Positions 1 through 8,809 of a DNA stretch of 64,000 nt are shown one piece after another. Source of the DNA: Moraxella porci DSM 25326 (GTDB lineage Bacteria > Pseudomonadota > Gammaproteobacteria > Pseudomonadales > Moraxellaceae); the NCBI RefSeq assembly GCF_002014855.1, contig NZ_MUYV01000001.1, positions 1 through 64,000 on the forward strand, in the 5' to 3' direction. The position numbers and the translations under genes are program-made. Under the pieces are notes generated by a model. It had not been told where the DNA came from and searched no databases. It worked only from the letters and a program-made list of their open reading frames with translations. The first letter of the stretch is position 1; each line of letters starts with the position of its first letter.

Positions 1-258
1 GCTAATCTAGTACAGCCCCAAACGCTCAAAAGACAAATGGCATTTTTTATGCCAAATTTTGATGTGGATAACTTTATTTGGGCAACTGGGCAGTGGCAAG
101 ATGAGCATGGTTGTTTATATATTGGCAAGATGGCTTGTTTTTGGGCAGGCAATCAAGATAATAGCTTGTACCATCACCCTGTGATTACCCCAAAATTACT
201 CAAAAATTTAAGCATTAGAAATAGCAAAACGTTTGAGAAATTGTTTGAATATTTGTGA
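1..258 (+). CDS. C-terminal part of an unrecognised protein (cut by window edge)
   Basis: The frame is open from the first base to a TGA at 256-258, so this is the last 85 residues of a longer protein; the ATG at 37 need not be its start. The fragment is rich in aromatic residues and Asn, with no recognised catalytic motif, membrane segment or cysteine cluster. It ends about 90 bp before the coaBC promoter on the same strand. I do not recognise the family, and its reality rests on the uninterrupted frame alone. Confidence 0.5.
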   Translation, partial: ANLVQPQTLKRQMAFFMPNFDVDNFIWATGQWQDEHGCLYIGKMACFWAGNQDNSLYHHPVITPKLLKNLSIRNSKTFEKLFEYL

Positions 259-321
259 TGATTAAATTTAACTTTTTGCATTGGTATTGATGCCCTGCTT
301 AACCAAGCAAACACACATTAA

Positions 322-352
322 TTGCCACCATGTGATCAAAATACGCTATAAT
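322..352 (+). promoter_or_regulatory. Probable sigma-70 promoter of coaBC
   Basis: A perfect TATAAT -10 box lies at 347-352. A TTGCCA -35-like hexamer lies at 322-327, giving a rather long 19-bp spacer. Transcription would begin near 359, leaving a leader of about 20 nt before the coaBC ATG. Confidence 0.5.
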
Positions 353-380
353 ATGCCCATTTGTACTTTAGGCGACAGCC

Positions 381-1613
381 ATGACTGATTTGACCAAACC
401 AAAAATCCTACTCGGCATCACAGGCGGTATCGCTGCTTATAAATCAGCAGTGCTTGCTCGTCTGCTCATCAAGGCAGGCTGTGAAGTGCGTGTGATGATG
501 ACGGCAGCAGCGTGCGAGTTTATCACGCCTTTGACCTTGCAGGCGTTGACTGGCAACGAAGTGCATACACAGCTTTTGGATGCAGAAGCCGAAAAGGGCA
601 TGGGGCATATTGAGCTTGCCAAATGGGCGGATGTGGTTGTGATTGCACCTGCATCCGCCAACACCATCGGCAAGCTTGCCACTGGTTTGGCGGACAATCT
701 ATTGACCACTGTATGTGTGGCGACAGATGCAGCGATTCTCATTATACCTGCCATGAATCAGCAGATGTGGGCAAATGCCATTGTGCAGGATAATCTGAAT
801 AAACTACAACGCTTCGGTTATCATCTCATCCATCCTGATAGTGGTGAGCAGGCGTGCGGCGATGTCGGGGCAGGGAGATTGCCTGAGCCTGAGGCGTTGA
901 GCCAGACGATTTTGGCGTTTGTGGCTCGCCAAAGACTGCCGCAGTCATTGGCAGCTAAGACTGTCGTTATTACCGCAGGGGCGACACTTGAGCCGATTGA
1001 TCCGGTGCGTTTTTTATCCAATCATTCCACAGGCAAGATGGGTTATGCACTGGCGGCGGCGTGTCGTGATGCTGGTGCGGATGTGGTGCTCGTCAGCGGT
1101 AAGCGTGTGGCATTGCAAGCACCCAAAGGCGTGCATCGCATTGATGTCGGCACGGCAGATGAGATGCTGTCGGTATGTCTAGATGTCTGCCGTACGGCGG
1201 ATGTGTTCATCGCCACCGCTGCCGTGGCGGACTATAAGATGGCAACCATCGCCGCTCACAAAATCAAAAAAACCGATGGCGTGGATGGCATGACGCTAGA
1301 ACTCATCAAAAATCCTGATGTGCTTGCCACCATCGCTAAGACTTATCCTGATGTGCTGACCGTTGGCTTTGCTGCTGAGACCCAAGATACCGAAAACTAT
1401 GCCAAAGGCAAACTTATCGCCAAAAATCTTGACATGATTGCGGTCAATGATGTGTCTGATACCAGCATTGGCTTTGGCAGTGATGATAATGCGATGATGG
1501 TGTTTTTTGCTGATCAATACCAAAAAACTGCCCAAAAACTGCCCAAAGCACCAAAAACCACCATTGCAAGACAGCTTGTGGACTGTATTGCATTAATTAG
1601 TGATACTAATTAA
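381..1613 (+). CDS. coaBC: Bifunctional phosphopantothenoylcysteine decarboxylase / phosphopantothenate-cysteine ligase
   Basis: CoaBC catalyses two consecutive steps of coenzyme A synthesis in the cytoplasm: ligation of cysteine to 4'-phosphopantothenate, then decarboxylation to 4'-phosphopantetheine. The N-terminal flavoprotein (CoaC) half shows GITGGIAAYK near residues 13-22, the catalytic-His segment GHIELAKWADV, the PAMNQQMW substrate clamp and the ACGDVGAGR flap with its active Cys. The C-terminal CoaB half shows NHSTGKMG, AAVADY, KIKK and LIKNPDVL. At 410 aa it has the usual length. The ATG at 381 follows an AGGCGA-type ribosome site and sits just behind a promoter. It appears monocistronic. 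Confidence 0.97.
   Translation: MTDLTKPKILLGITGGIAAYKSAVLARLLIKAGCEVRVMMTAAACEFITPLTLQALTGNEVHTQLLDAEAEKGMGHIELAKWADVVVIAPASANTIGKLATGLADNLLTTVCVATDAAILIIPAMNQQMWANAIVQDNLNKLQRFGYHLIHPDSGEQACGDVGAGRLPEPEALSQTILAFVARQRLPQSLAAKTVVITAGATLEPIDPVRFLSNHSTGKMGYALAAACRDAGADVVLVSGKRVALQAPKGVHRIDVGTADEMLSVCLDVCRTADVFIATAAVADYKMATIAAHKIKKTDGVDGMTLELIKNPDVLATIAKTYPDVLTVGFAAETQDTENYAKGKLIAKNLDMIAVNDVSDTSIGFGSDDNAMMVFFADQYQKTAQKLPKAPKTTIARQLVDCIALISDTN
1593..1613. repeat. Perfect 9-bp inverted repeat over the coaBC stop codon
   Basis: TTAATTAGT (1593-1601) and ACTAATTAA (1605-1613) pair perfectly around a GAT loop and include the coaBC TAA. The stem is all A/T except one pair and lacks a following T-run, so it is a weak terminator at best. 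An operator role is also possible. Confidence 0.4.
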
Positions 1614-1693
1614 AATATTAAATAAGTAAACTTAAGCCAAATTTTGCTTCATTTGTCAATCAAAAATCATGAGTGAAGATTCACAAAAATACA

Positions 1694-1722
1694 TTGTTTA
1701 TCGCTGATGATTTTTGTATTTT
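1694..1722 (+). promoter_or_regulatory. Possible promoter of the first fadD
   Basis: TTGTTT (1694-1699) and TATTTT (1717-1722) are spaced by 17 bp, about 27 bp upstream of the fadD start at 1756. The match to sigma-70 consensus is moderate. An AGGA ribosome site precedes the ATG. Confidence 0.35.
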
Positions 1723-1755
1723 GACTTACTGGCGAATAATTTTTAGGATGGATTC

Positions 1756-3441
1756 ATGACTGATTATAACGCATTTATCACACCTGTTGACCGTGCTTGG
1801 CAGGACACTTACCGCAAAAATAATTTGGACATTCAGCTTGTCATGCCTGAAGGTGTGAATAACTTGCTGGATTTTTTTGATGTCAATTTCCGTGCCAACC
1901 GTGGTCAAAAAGCCATCACCTTTATGGGCTATGACATCAGCTATGATGATTTGGATAAGCACAGCTTAAAAATCTCAGCTTATCTACAGTCGCTCGGTCT
2001 CAATCAAGGCGATAAAGTCGCGGTGATGATGCCAAATACGCCGCAGTATCTTGCGGTGATGATGGGGATTGTGCGAGCAGGTCTGGTGCTTGTGAATGTC
2101 AATCCTTTGTACACCGCTCACGAGCTTGAGCATCAGCTCAAAGATAGTGAAGCCAAGGTATTGTTTATCGTTGAGAACTTTGCCCATACCTTTGAAAAGG
2201 TGCAAGATAAAGGGCAAGTGGCTCATGTCATCACCACAGGCGTCGGTGATATGATGGGTGTCAAAGGCATCGTGATTAATACCGTTGTGCGTCATCTTAA
2301 AAAAATGGTGCCAAGCTATTGTATTCCTAACAAGAAAAATTTTAAAGATATCTTAAAAAATAACTTGCCATATACTCGCCCAAGCCTAACGCTGGATGAT
2401 GTGGTGATTTTGCAGTACACAGGTGGTACGACAGGTGTCGCCAAGGGTGCGATGCTGACTCATGGCAACTTGATTGCCAATGTTGAGCAGTGTATGACCT
2501 ATGTCAAATCAGGCTTTGATAAGGCGTATCAGCATGGCGAATATATGGCGGTGGCATTGCCCTTGTATCATATTTTCTCGTTTATGGTGACCATGCTTGG
2601 CATGAAGATGGGCTTTGCGATGCTACTGATTCCCAATGCGCGAGATTTTGATGATTTGACCAAGCAATTTGCCAAATATCGTCCGCAATTTTTCCCTGCG
2701 GTGAATACGCTATTTAATGCCCTTGCCAATCACAAAGGCTTTGGCAGTCTTGATCACAGCAATATGAAAATCTCACTTGGTGGCGGCATGGCGGTATTGC
2801 CTAGCACGGCTGAGGCGTGGGAGAAATTGACTGGCAATTACATCATTGAGGGGTATGGTTTGTCTGAGACATCACCTGTCTTGACCTTTAATCCGCTTGG
2901 CAGTTATACCGGCAAAATCGGCATTCCTTTTCCTTCTACCGACATTATCCTGCTGGATGAAGATGGCAATGAAGTCGCGATGGGTGAGGCAGGCGAGATT
3001 TGTGCCAAAGGCCCGCAGGTGATGAAAGGCTATTGGAATCAGCCTGAGGAAACTGCCAAAGTGATGACGGCTGATGGTTATTTTCGCACAGGCGACATCG
3101 GTGTGATGGATGAGCAGGGGTATTTCAAAATCGTCGATCGCAAAAAAGACATGATTTTGGTCTCAGGCTTTAATGTCTATCCTAACGAAGTCGAAGAAGT
3201 CATCGCCGCTCACCCACAAGTGCTAGAATGCGGTGCCATCGGTGTGCCTAATGAGCATAGCGGTGAGGTGGTTAAGGTCTTTGTGGTCAAAAAAGACGAC
3301 AGTCTCACCGAAGCTGACATCAAAGCATGGGCGAAGAAAAATTTAACTGGCTACAAACGCCCAAAACAAATCGCCTTTGTGGATGAATTGCCCAAATCCA
3401 ATGTCGGCAAAATCCTACGAAAAGAGCTTAGAAAGCTGTAG
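1756..3441 (+). CDS. fadD: Long-chain fatty acid-CoA ligase, first tandem copy
   Basis: Acyl-CoA synthetase of the ANL superfamily: it activates fatty acids through an acyl-adenylate and transfers them to CoA, supplying beta-oxidation and phospholipid synthesis at the inner membrane. The P-loop-like motif YTGGTTGVAKG is at residues 221-231. It is followed by GYGLSETSP, YFRTGDIG, the hinge/fatty-acid signature DRKKDMILVSGFNVYPNEVE and the catalytic Lys in KSNVGK (about residue 552). At 561 aa it matches E. coli FadD (561 aa). A second, clearly paralogous copy follows 307 bp downstream, each with its own terminator and promoter. The exact chain-length preference cannot be read from sequence. 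Confidence 0.93.
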   Translation: MTDYNAFITPVDRAWQDTYRKNNLDIQLVMPEGVNNLLDFFDVNFRANRGQKAITFMGYDISYDDLDKHSLKISAYLQSLGLNQGDKVAVMMPNTPQYLAVMMGIVRAGLVLVNVNPLYTAHELEHQLKDSEAKVLFIVENFAHTFEKVQDKGQVAHVITTGVGDMMGVKGIVINTVVRHLKKMVPSYCIPNKKNFKDILKNNLPYTRPSLTLDDVVILQYTGGTTGVAKGAMLTHGNLIANVEQCMTYVKSGFDKAYQHGEYMAVALPLYHIFSFMVTMLGMKMGFAMLLIPNARDFDDLTKQFAKYRPQFFPAVNTLFNALANHKGFGSLDHSNMKISLGGGMAVLPSTAEAWEKLTGNYIIEGYGLSETSPVLTFNPLGSYTGKIGIPFPSTDIILLDEDGNEVAMGEAGEICAKGPQVMKGYWNQPEETAKVMTADGYFRTGDIGVMDEQGYFKIVDRKKDMILVSGFNVYPNEVEEVIAAHPQVLECGAIGVPNEHSGEVVKVFVVKKDDSLTEADIKAWAKKNLTGYKRPKQIAFVDELPKSNVGKILRKELRKL

Positions 3442-3467
3442 TCAGTAGATTTGCCAGTTATATCACA

Positions 3468-3500
3468 AGAGCATCGTACTTATACGGTGTTCTTTTTTTT
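3468..3500 (+). terminator. Intrinsic terminator after the first fadD
   Basis: An 11-bp stem (3468-3478 with 3483-3493, two G-U pairs) around a 4-nt loop runs into eight T residues, starting 27 bp after the fadD stop. Confidence 0.8.
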
Positions 3501-3576
3501 GATCTCATGAATGGTGGGGGGATTCTGAACGGTTTGTAAAATTTTGCAATATTTTGGCGGTTTTGATTGATTTTAC

Positions 3577-3605
3577 TTGGAAAATTATCCAAAACATGGT
3601 GTAAT
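3577..3605 (+). promoter_or_regulatory. Promoter of the second fadD
   Basis: TTGGAA (3577-3582) and TGTAAT (3600-3605) are separated by 17 bp, and a TG pair one base before the -10 makes it an extended -10 promoter. The remaining leader to the ATG at 3749 is about 135 nt. This 307-bp gap (3442-3748) holds only the terminator of the upstream gene and this promoter; I see no FadR-like operator that I can defend. Confidence 0.5.
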
Positions 3606-3748
3606 AGCTTACAACTGTATTCTTAAAAAATTCGCCAACATTCTTGTCATGCCGACCAACTTATGATAGATTTAAGAGGTATGCGATATTTGAGTCATCG
3701 TGTACGGCATGGTATCAAATGATGGATTTTTAGACATAAGGAAGTAGT

Positions 3749-5452
3749 ATGACCGCACAAAATTTCACCATCCCCACCGACCGCCCATGGTATAAGACTT
3801 ACCAAGAACACGGCATTGAGTTTGATTTTAGCTTACCAAGCAATGTAAATTCGCTTGTGGATGTCTTTGAGCAGGCATTTGCTGAGCATGGCGATAAGGT
3901 TGCTTTTACTTGCATGGATGCGTCTTTGACTTATCGTGATGTGGATAATTATAGCCGTCAAATTGCTGCTTATTTGCAGTCTTTGGGCTTGGTTAAGGGT
4001 GATAAAGTGGCGGTGATGATGCCAAACATTTTGCAATATCCGATTACGATGATTGGTGTTGTCCGTGCAGGTTTGACGCTGGTTAATGTCAATCCGCTCT
4101 ACACGCCGCACGAGCTTGAGCATCAGTTGAATGACAGCGAGGCTAAGGCGTTATTTATCGTTGAAAACTTCGCTCAGACCTTTGAGAAAGTCGCCAACAA
4201 AGGGCAAGTTAAGCATGTCATTGTGGCGACACTTGGCGATATGCTTGGCTTTAAGGGTTTTATTGTCAATGCTGTGGTGCGTCATGTCAAAAAAATGGTG
4301 CCATCGTGGAATATCCCAGGGCATATCAGCTTTAAAGAAGCGCTCAATCAAGTACCAGCATCAGGCTACAACCGTCCGCAGCTTGCCCTTGATGACATCG
4401 CCGTCTTGCAGTACACAGGCGGTACGACAGGCGTCGCCAAAGGTGCGATGCTCACCCATGCCAATCTTGCGTCCAATGTTGAGCAGTGTATGCCTTTTGT
4501 GGGCAAGGTCTTCCCTGAAAAAGACTTATCGGGCCAATACATCGCCGTGGCACTGCCTTTGTATCATATTTTTTCGTTCACAGCGTGCGGTCTTTTGGGT
4601 ATGAAAATGGGCTTTAGCATGCTGCTCATCACCAATCCGCGGGATTTTAAAGCGGTATGTAAAGACTATGCCAAATACCGTCCTGCCTTTTTCCCTGCGG
4701 TCAATACGCTGTTTAATGGATTGGTGCATGATGAGGGTTTTCGCGCACTTGACCACAGCAATCTAAAACTGTCCTTGGGCGGTGGTATGTCGGTCTTGTC
4801 CGACACTGCCAAAGCGTGGGAGCGTCTGACGGGTAATTATATCATCGAAGGTTATGGCTTGTCTGAGACTTCCCCAGTCTTGACACTAAACCCACCAGGT
4901 GGCTACACCGGCAAAATCGGCATCCCATTCCCAGCGACAGATATCAAGCTGCTAGACGATGATGGCAATGAAGTGGCAATGGGTGAGCCAGGTGAAATCT
5001 GTGCCAAAGGTCCACAGGTGATGCCAGGCTACTGGAATCGTCCTGATGAAACTGCCAAAGTGATGACTGCTGATGGCTATTTTCGCACTGGTGACATCGG
5101 CGTGATGGACGACAAGGGCTTTATTAAGATTGTTGACCGCAAAAAAGACATGATTTTGGTCTCGGGCTTTAATGTCTATCCAAACGAAGTCGAAGATGTG
5201 ATGACTGCTCATCCAAAAATCCTAGAATGTGGCGTCATCGGCGTGTCAGATGAGCACAGTGGTGAAGTGCCAAAAATCTTCGTGGTCAAAAAAGATGCAT
5301 CACTCACAGTCGAAGAAGTGCGTGCATGGGCAAAAGAAAACTTGACTGGCTACAAGCGTCCAAAATACATCGAGTTCATCAGCGAGCTACCGAAATCAAA
5401 TGTCGGTAAGATTCTGCGTAAGGACTTGCGTAAGCTTGAAGAAAGTAAATAA
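3749..5452 (+). CDS. fadD: Long-chain fatty acid-CoA ligase, second tandem copy
   Basis: A second ANL-family acyl-CoA ligase, similar to the first along its whole length (roughly two thirds identical by eye). It keeps YTGGTTGVAKG, GYGLSETSP, YFRTGDIG, DRKKDMILVSGFNVYPNEVE and KSNVGK. Differences cluster in the N-terminal 60 residues and around residues 190-215, the side that lines the acyl pocket in the family, so a different substrate range is plausible (inference). ATG 3749 follows an AAGGAAG ribosome site. It has its own promoter and terminator, so the pair need not be co-regulated. Confidence 0.92.
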   Translation: MTAQNFTIPTDRPWYKTYQEHGIEFDFSLPSNVNSLVDVFEQAFAEHGDKVAFTCMDASLTYRDVDNYSRQIAAYLQSLGLVKGDKVAVMMPNILQYPITMIGVVRAGLTLVNVNPLYTPHELEHQLNDSEAKALFIVENFAQTFEKVANKGQVKHVIVATLGDMLGFKGFIVNAVVRHVKKMVPSWNIPGHISFKEALNQVPASGYNRPQLALDDIAVLQYTGGTTGVAKGAMLTHANLASNVEQCMPFVGKVFPEKDLSGQYIAVALPLYHIFSFTACGLLGMKMGFSMLLITNPRDFKAVCKDYAKYRPAFFPAVNTLFNGLVHDEGFRALDHSNLKLSLGGGMSVLSDTAKAWERLTGNYIIEGYGLSETSPVLTLNPPGGYTGKIGIPFPATDIKLLDDDGNEVAMGEPGEICAKGPQVMPGYWNRPDETAKVMTADGYFRTGDIGVMDDKGFIKIVDRKKDMILVSGFNVYPNEVEDVMTAHPKILECGVIGVSDEHSGEVPKIFVVKKDASLTVEEVRAWAKENLTGYKRPKYIEFISELPKSNVGKILRKDLRKLEESK

Positions 5453-5471
5453 GTAGAAATCATCCCAAAAG

Positions 5472-5500
5472 CCTGCCATCAGATGATGGTGGGTTTTTGT
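5472..5500 (+). terminator. Intrinsic terminator after the second fadD
   Basis: A hairpin with arms CCTGCCATC and GATGGTGGG (two mismatches) around AGAT is followed by TTTTTG. It lies 20 bp after the fadD stop. Confidence 0.65.
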
Positions 5501-5563
5501 TTTGTGTTTTTGGGGATAACTTGTTAAAATAAGATAAATTTTATCATCCAAAAAGAGATTATT

Positions 5564-6280
5564 ATGCGTATCGATGGCAGACAATTGAACGAACTTCGCC
5601 CAATCAGCTTCACCCGCCACTACACCAAGCACGCCGAAGGCTCGGTACTGGTGTGCTTTGGTGATACCAAAGTGCTTTGCACAGCCAGTGTTGAAGCAGG
5701 CGTGCCAAGATGGCTTAAGGGTCAAGGACAAGGCTGGCTGACTGCCGAATACGGTATGTTACCGCGCGCCACAGGCACTCGCACACAGCGTGAGGCGGCT
5801 CGTGGTAAGCAGTCAGGACGCACCCAAGAGATTCAGCGTCTGATTGGTCGCAGTCTGCGTGCGATGCTGGATTTATCCAAGCTTGGTGAGAATACCATCC
5901 ATATCGACTGTGATGTCATCCAGGCTGATGGCGGTACCCGCACGGCAAGCATCTCAGGCGCTGCGGTGGCGTTGATTGATGCACTGGAATATCTACAACG
6001 AGAAAAGAAACTGACCCAAGATCCGCTACTGGGCTTGGTCGGTGCAGTATCGGTGGGTATCAAAGATGGCAAGGCGTATCTGGATCTCAATTATGCCGAA
6101 GACTCAACCTGCGATACTGATTTGAATGTGGTGATGACCCAAGCGGGCGGCTTTATCGAAATTCAAGGCACGGCAGAAGATAAGCCATTCACCCGAGCTG
6201 AAGCTGATAGTATGCTTAGTCTTGCCGAATCAGGCATCCGCCAAATCATCGAAGCGCAGCAGCAAGCACTAGGCTGGTAA
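5564..6280 (+). CDS. rph: Ribonuclease PH
   Basis: Phosphorolytic 3'-5' exoribonuclease that trims tRNA precursors, releasing nucleoside diphosphates. The 238-aa length equals E. coli RNase PH. Family motifs run in order: MRIDGRQ at the start, a [13 protein letters not shown] core, [13 protein letters not shown], the arginine-rich [19 protein letters not shown] and the catalytic/phosphate-binding region [14 protein letters not shown]. No frameshift like that of E. coli K-12 is present. The next gene begins one base after the stop, so the two are probably co-transcribed. Confidence 0.96.
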   Translation: MRIDGRQLNELRPISFTRHYTKHAEGSVLVCFGDTKVLCTASVEAGVPRWLKGQGQGWLTAEYGMLPRATGTRTQREAARGKQSGRTQEIQRLIGRSLRAMLDLSKLGENTIHIDCDVIQADGGTRTASISGAAVALIDALEYLQREKKLTQDPLLGLVGAVSVGIKDGKAYLDLNYAEDSTCDTDLNVVMTQAGGFIEIQGTAEDKPFTRAEADSMLSLAESGIRQIIEAQQQALGW

Positions 6281-6281
6281 G

Positions 6282-6740
6282 ATGCTGACAGTCAATGATG
6301 ATGGCGTCAGTATTCAGCTGTCAGGACAAGGCAGTGATCCGCTGTTTTGGTGGTCAGTGGGGCTACTGGTGCTTGGAATAATCGTGGCTGTGGTGTGTTT
6401 TACCATGCCTGTTGAGTACGCCATCGGCTCATTGTTTGTATTTGCGGTGGCGATGTTTGGATTTAATATCAAACGCCATCAAGCCAAGCGCCGTCATGTG
6501 TTTGGCGTTGGTGAGTTAAGACTTACACCCAAGCGATTTGCCATTGATGATAAATCCTTAACCCTATCTGAGACCGCTGAAGTGAGCATTGATGGCGCTT
6601 GGCTAATCATCAAAGATCGTGGGCTTGAGTATCGTTTTTCAGGTTTTGGCGATGATAAAGAGATGGCGGTAGCCAAGCAAGTGCTGGAAGGCAAATCCAT
6701 CCAAAGTCGTAAAGTCAGCATTCGTATGGCTGATGGCTAA
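6282..6740 (+). CDS. Two-helix membrane protein of unknown function
   Basis: This is a 152-aa protein starting one base after the rph stop, so translation is probably coupled. Two adjacent hydrophobic helices (about residues 20-40 and 44-62) are followed by a basic KRHQAKRR stretch and a soluble C-terminal half rich in beta-strand patterns (ELRLTPKRFAID, LTLSETAEVSIDGAWLIIKDRGLEYRF). The layout resembles PH-like or YcxB-like domains that follow a two-helix anchor, but I cannot name the family. A short gap separates it from the DUF3465 gene downstream. Confidence 0.75.
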   Translation: MLTVNDDGVSIQLSGQGSDPLFWWSVGLLVLGIIVAVVCFTMPVEYAIGSLFVFAVAMFGFNIKRHQAKRRHVFGVGELRLTPKRFAIDDKSLTLSETAEVSIDGAWLIIKDRGLEYRFSGFGDDKEMAVAKQVLEGKSIQSRKVSIRMADG

Positions 6741-6767
6741 AGACGATCAATCAACAGGATCAAATCA

Positions 6768-7250
6768 ATGCACTATATTGATAACATAAAGCGCACGCCT
6801 TTGATGGCTATGGCAGCTGTACTGATCGCATTAAGCGGTTGTCAGCCAAGCGACACCGATTCTAAAGCACAAAATGCAGCATCTAGGAGCGCCAACGATG
6901 TCTCGGCGCGCTGCAACAATCAGCTGATCAATCAAAGTTTTCACAATGCACGCTCTGATGTGCAAGTGGCTGGCTGCGGTACGGTTCGCGCCTTACTAAA
7001 AGACGATCTTAAAGGCAGTCGTCATCAAAAATTCATCGTCAATCTCGATGGTCATGATCAAACCGTGTTAATCGCCCATAACATTGACTTGGCACCGCGC
7101 ATCGATGCGCTACAAAAAGGCGACTGGGTTGAGTTTTATGGTGAATACGAATACACCGATCAAGGTGGTGTGGTACATTGGACGCATCATGACCCTGCAG
7201 CGCGCCATCAAGATGGGTATATTTTGCACCAAAATCAGCGCTATCAATAA
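6768..7250 (+). CDS. DUF3465-type lipoprotein
   Basis: The N-terminus has a basic/hydrophobic signal ending in a lipobox, LSGC, at about residues 23-26, so the mature protein should be lipid-anchored. The C-terminal 110 residues carry what I recognise as the DUF3465 pattern: GCGTV...[28 protein letters not shown], a [12 protein letters not shown] block and VHWTHHDP before a final DGYILH. The family has no assigned function; its short beta-rich fold resembles an OB-type barrel (inference). It lies 27 bp after the preceding membrane-protein gene, so it may close the rph operon. Confidence 0.8.
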   Translation: MHYIDNIKRTPLMAMAAVLIALSGCQPSDTDSKAQNAASRSANDVSARCNNQLINQSFHNARSDVQVAGCGTVRALLKDDLKGSRHQKFIVNLDGHDQTVLIAHNIDLAPRIDALQKGDWVEFYGEYEYTDQGGVVHWTHHDPAARHQDGYILHQNQRYQ

Positions 7251-7337
7251 GCCTGTCAGCATCTGTATGCCGTGATCTGATGGTGCTGATCGGTTAATGC
7301 AGTGTTGATGCTTTGCTTGCTTGTCGGGATATGCTAT

Positions 7338-7343
7338 TATAAT
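7338..7343 (+). promoter_or_regulatory. -10 element upstream of pldA
   Basis: A perfect TATAAT, in the context GCTATTATAATG, lies about 59 bp before the pldA start. The TTGCTT hexamers upstream sit at suboptimal spacings (15 or 19 bp), so the -35 is uncertain. Confidence 0.4.
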
Positions 7344-7401
7344 GAGATTTATCCGCTGCCTAGGCCATCTTGATTTGGCAGCACCCATCGAGTAATGAGT
7401 C

Positions 7402-8757
7402 ATGAAAACCACCAAACTTTCGTTGTCTGCATTGTCAGCTTCTGTATTGGCATGCTTAAGCATCCTGCAGATGCAGCAGGCGCATGCTGTTCCCAATCCC
7501 GTTTCTTTTATTGAAGAAACTGAAAACAATCCTGATGCCACATTGACCCAAGCGGCAGTGCTGACCACCAAAATCGAGGTGCATCCTAGTCAGCCAAAGC
7601 TTGTCGATGAGACAGTTATTGATACTAAAGTAACCAGCATTCAGACAGTAGACAGCGCTCAAAAGCCAGATCAGCAAGCATTGCTTGTCAGCTGCTCAAC
7701 CCTCACACAAGATGCCATGCGTTTGGCTTGCTATGATACTTTGGCAGGCGGTGATGTACCAAACAGTATCGAAAATAAACGCCCGATCCGTTTGGGTGAG
7801 ACCATTTGGCAAACCATCAAAGGCAATCCCCAGGTGGTATATAGCGACACCGCGCCAAGCGTGACACTCTCGGGTGATGAGCAAGGCGGCCTATCAGATG
7901 AAGATGCCAAGAACATTGAGCGCGTGGCCAAAAAATACACGCCACTTAGCTTATCTTTTGATTTGGATCGCAATAATACGCCGCTGTGGTCGACGCGTCC
8001 ACACAATCCAATGTATGTACTGCCGCTGTTTGTCAATGGTAAACCAAACCGCCACCCAAGCACACCAAACCACGAGGTTGAGCATTTTACGGGTAATGAA
8101 TTTCGAGCGCCTGAACTTAAATTTCAGCTGTCGGTTAAGGTAAAAGCAGCTGAGGATTTGCTGGGTACGGATGCAGATCTGTGGGTGGGCTATACTCAGC
8201 AGTCGCATTGGCAGGTATATAATGAGGATAACTCGCGCCCGTTTCGTGTGCATGACTATCAGCCAGAGATTTTTTTGACACAGCCAGTGTATTCTGATCT
8301 GCCTTGGGGTGGTAAGCTGCGCATGATCGGGGCAGGTGCGGTGCATCATTCTAATGGTGAGAGTGACAACTTATCGCGCTCTTGGAATCGCGCTTATCTG
8401 CTGGCAGGCATGGAATGGGGTCGATTGACCGTCATGCCGCGCCTGTGGGGGCGCATCCTAAAAGAGGGCAATGATCTACAACCAGATGATAATCCTGACA
8501 TTTTGGATTATTATGGCTATGGCGATGTGCGTTTCTTGTATCAACTGCAAGATGATAGCAATGTCTCAGGCACGGTGCGCTATAACCCTAAATCTGGAAA
8601 AGGCGCGCTGCAGTTGGATTATGTGCGACCGCTGGGCAAAGGCGTCAGCGGCTATGTTCAGCTGTTCCAAGGCTATGGCCAGTCTTTGATTGATTATAAT
8701 CATGAATCCACTGGCATCGGTTTTGGTTTGATGCTAAATGACTGGATGGGGCTGTAA
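7402..8757 (+). CDS. pldA: Outer membrane phospholipase A, with N-terminal extension
   Basis: OMPLA is a calcium-dependent beta-barrel enzyme that hydrolyses acyl chains of phospholipids misplaced in the outer leaflet. The active-site block HHSNGESDNLSRSWNR spans residues 315-330. By alignment to E. coli, His315, Ser317 and Asn329 form the catalytic triad and Ser325 a calcium ligand. A signal peptide occupies about residues 1-29. At 451 aa it is about 160 residues longer than E. coli PldA: residues 30-150 form an extra periplasmic segment with two cysteines in a CSTL...RLACYD context, probably a disulfide. The barrel signature GVSGYVQLFQGYGQSLIDY precedes the C-terminus. Confidence 0.93.
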   Translation: MKTTKLSLSALSASVLACLSILQMQQAHAVPNPVSFIEETENNPDATLTQAAVLTTKIEVHPSQPKLVDETVIDTKVTSIQTVDSAQKPDQQALLVSCSTLTQDAMRLACYDTLAGGDVPNSIENKRPIRLGETIWQTIKGNPQVVYSDTAPSVTLSGDEQGGLSDEDAKNIERVAKKYTPLSLSFDLDRNNTPLWSTRPHNPMYVLPLFVNGKPNRHPSTPNHEVEHFTGNEFRAPELKFQLSVKVKAAEDLLGTDADLWVGYTQQSHWQVYNEDNSRPFRVHDYQPEIFLTQPVYSDLPWGGKLRMIGAGAVHHSNGESDNLSRSWNRAYLLAGMEWGRLTVMPRLWGRILKEGNDLQPDDNPDILDYYGYGDVRFLYQLQDDSNVSGTVRYNPKSGKGALQLDYVRPLGKGVSGYVQLFQGYGQSLIDYNHESTGIGFGLMLNDWMGL

Positions 8758-8809
8758 TCACCGATTGTGGCATCGCGATCAGCAGATGCCATCGATTACG
8801 ACAGCATGA

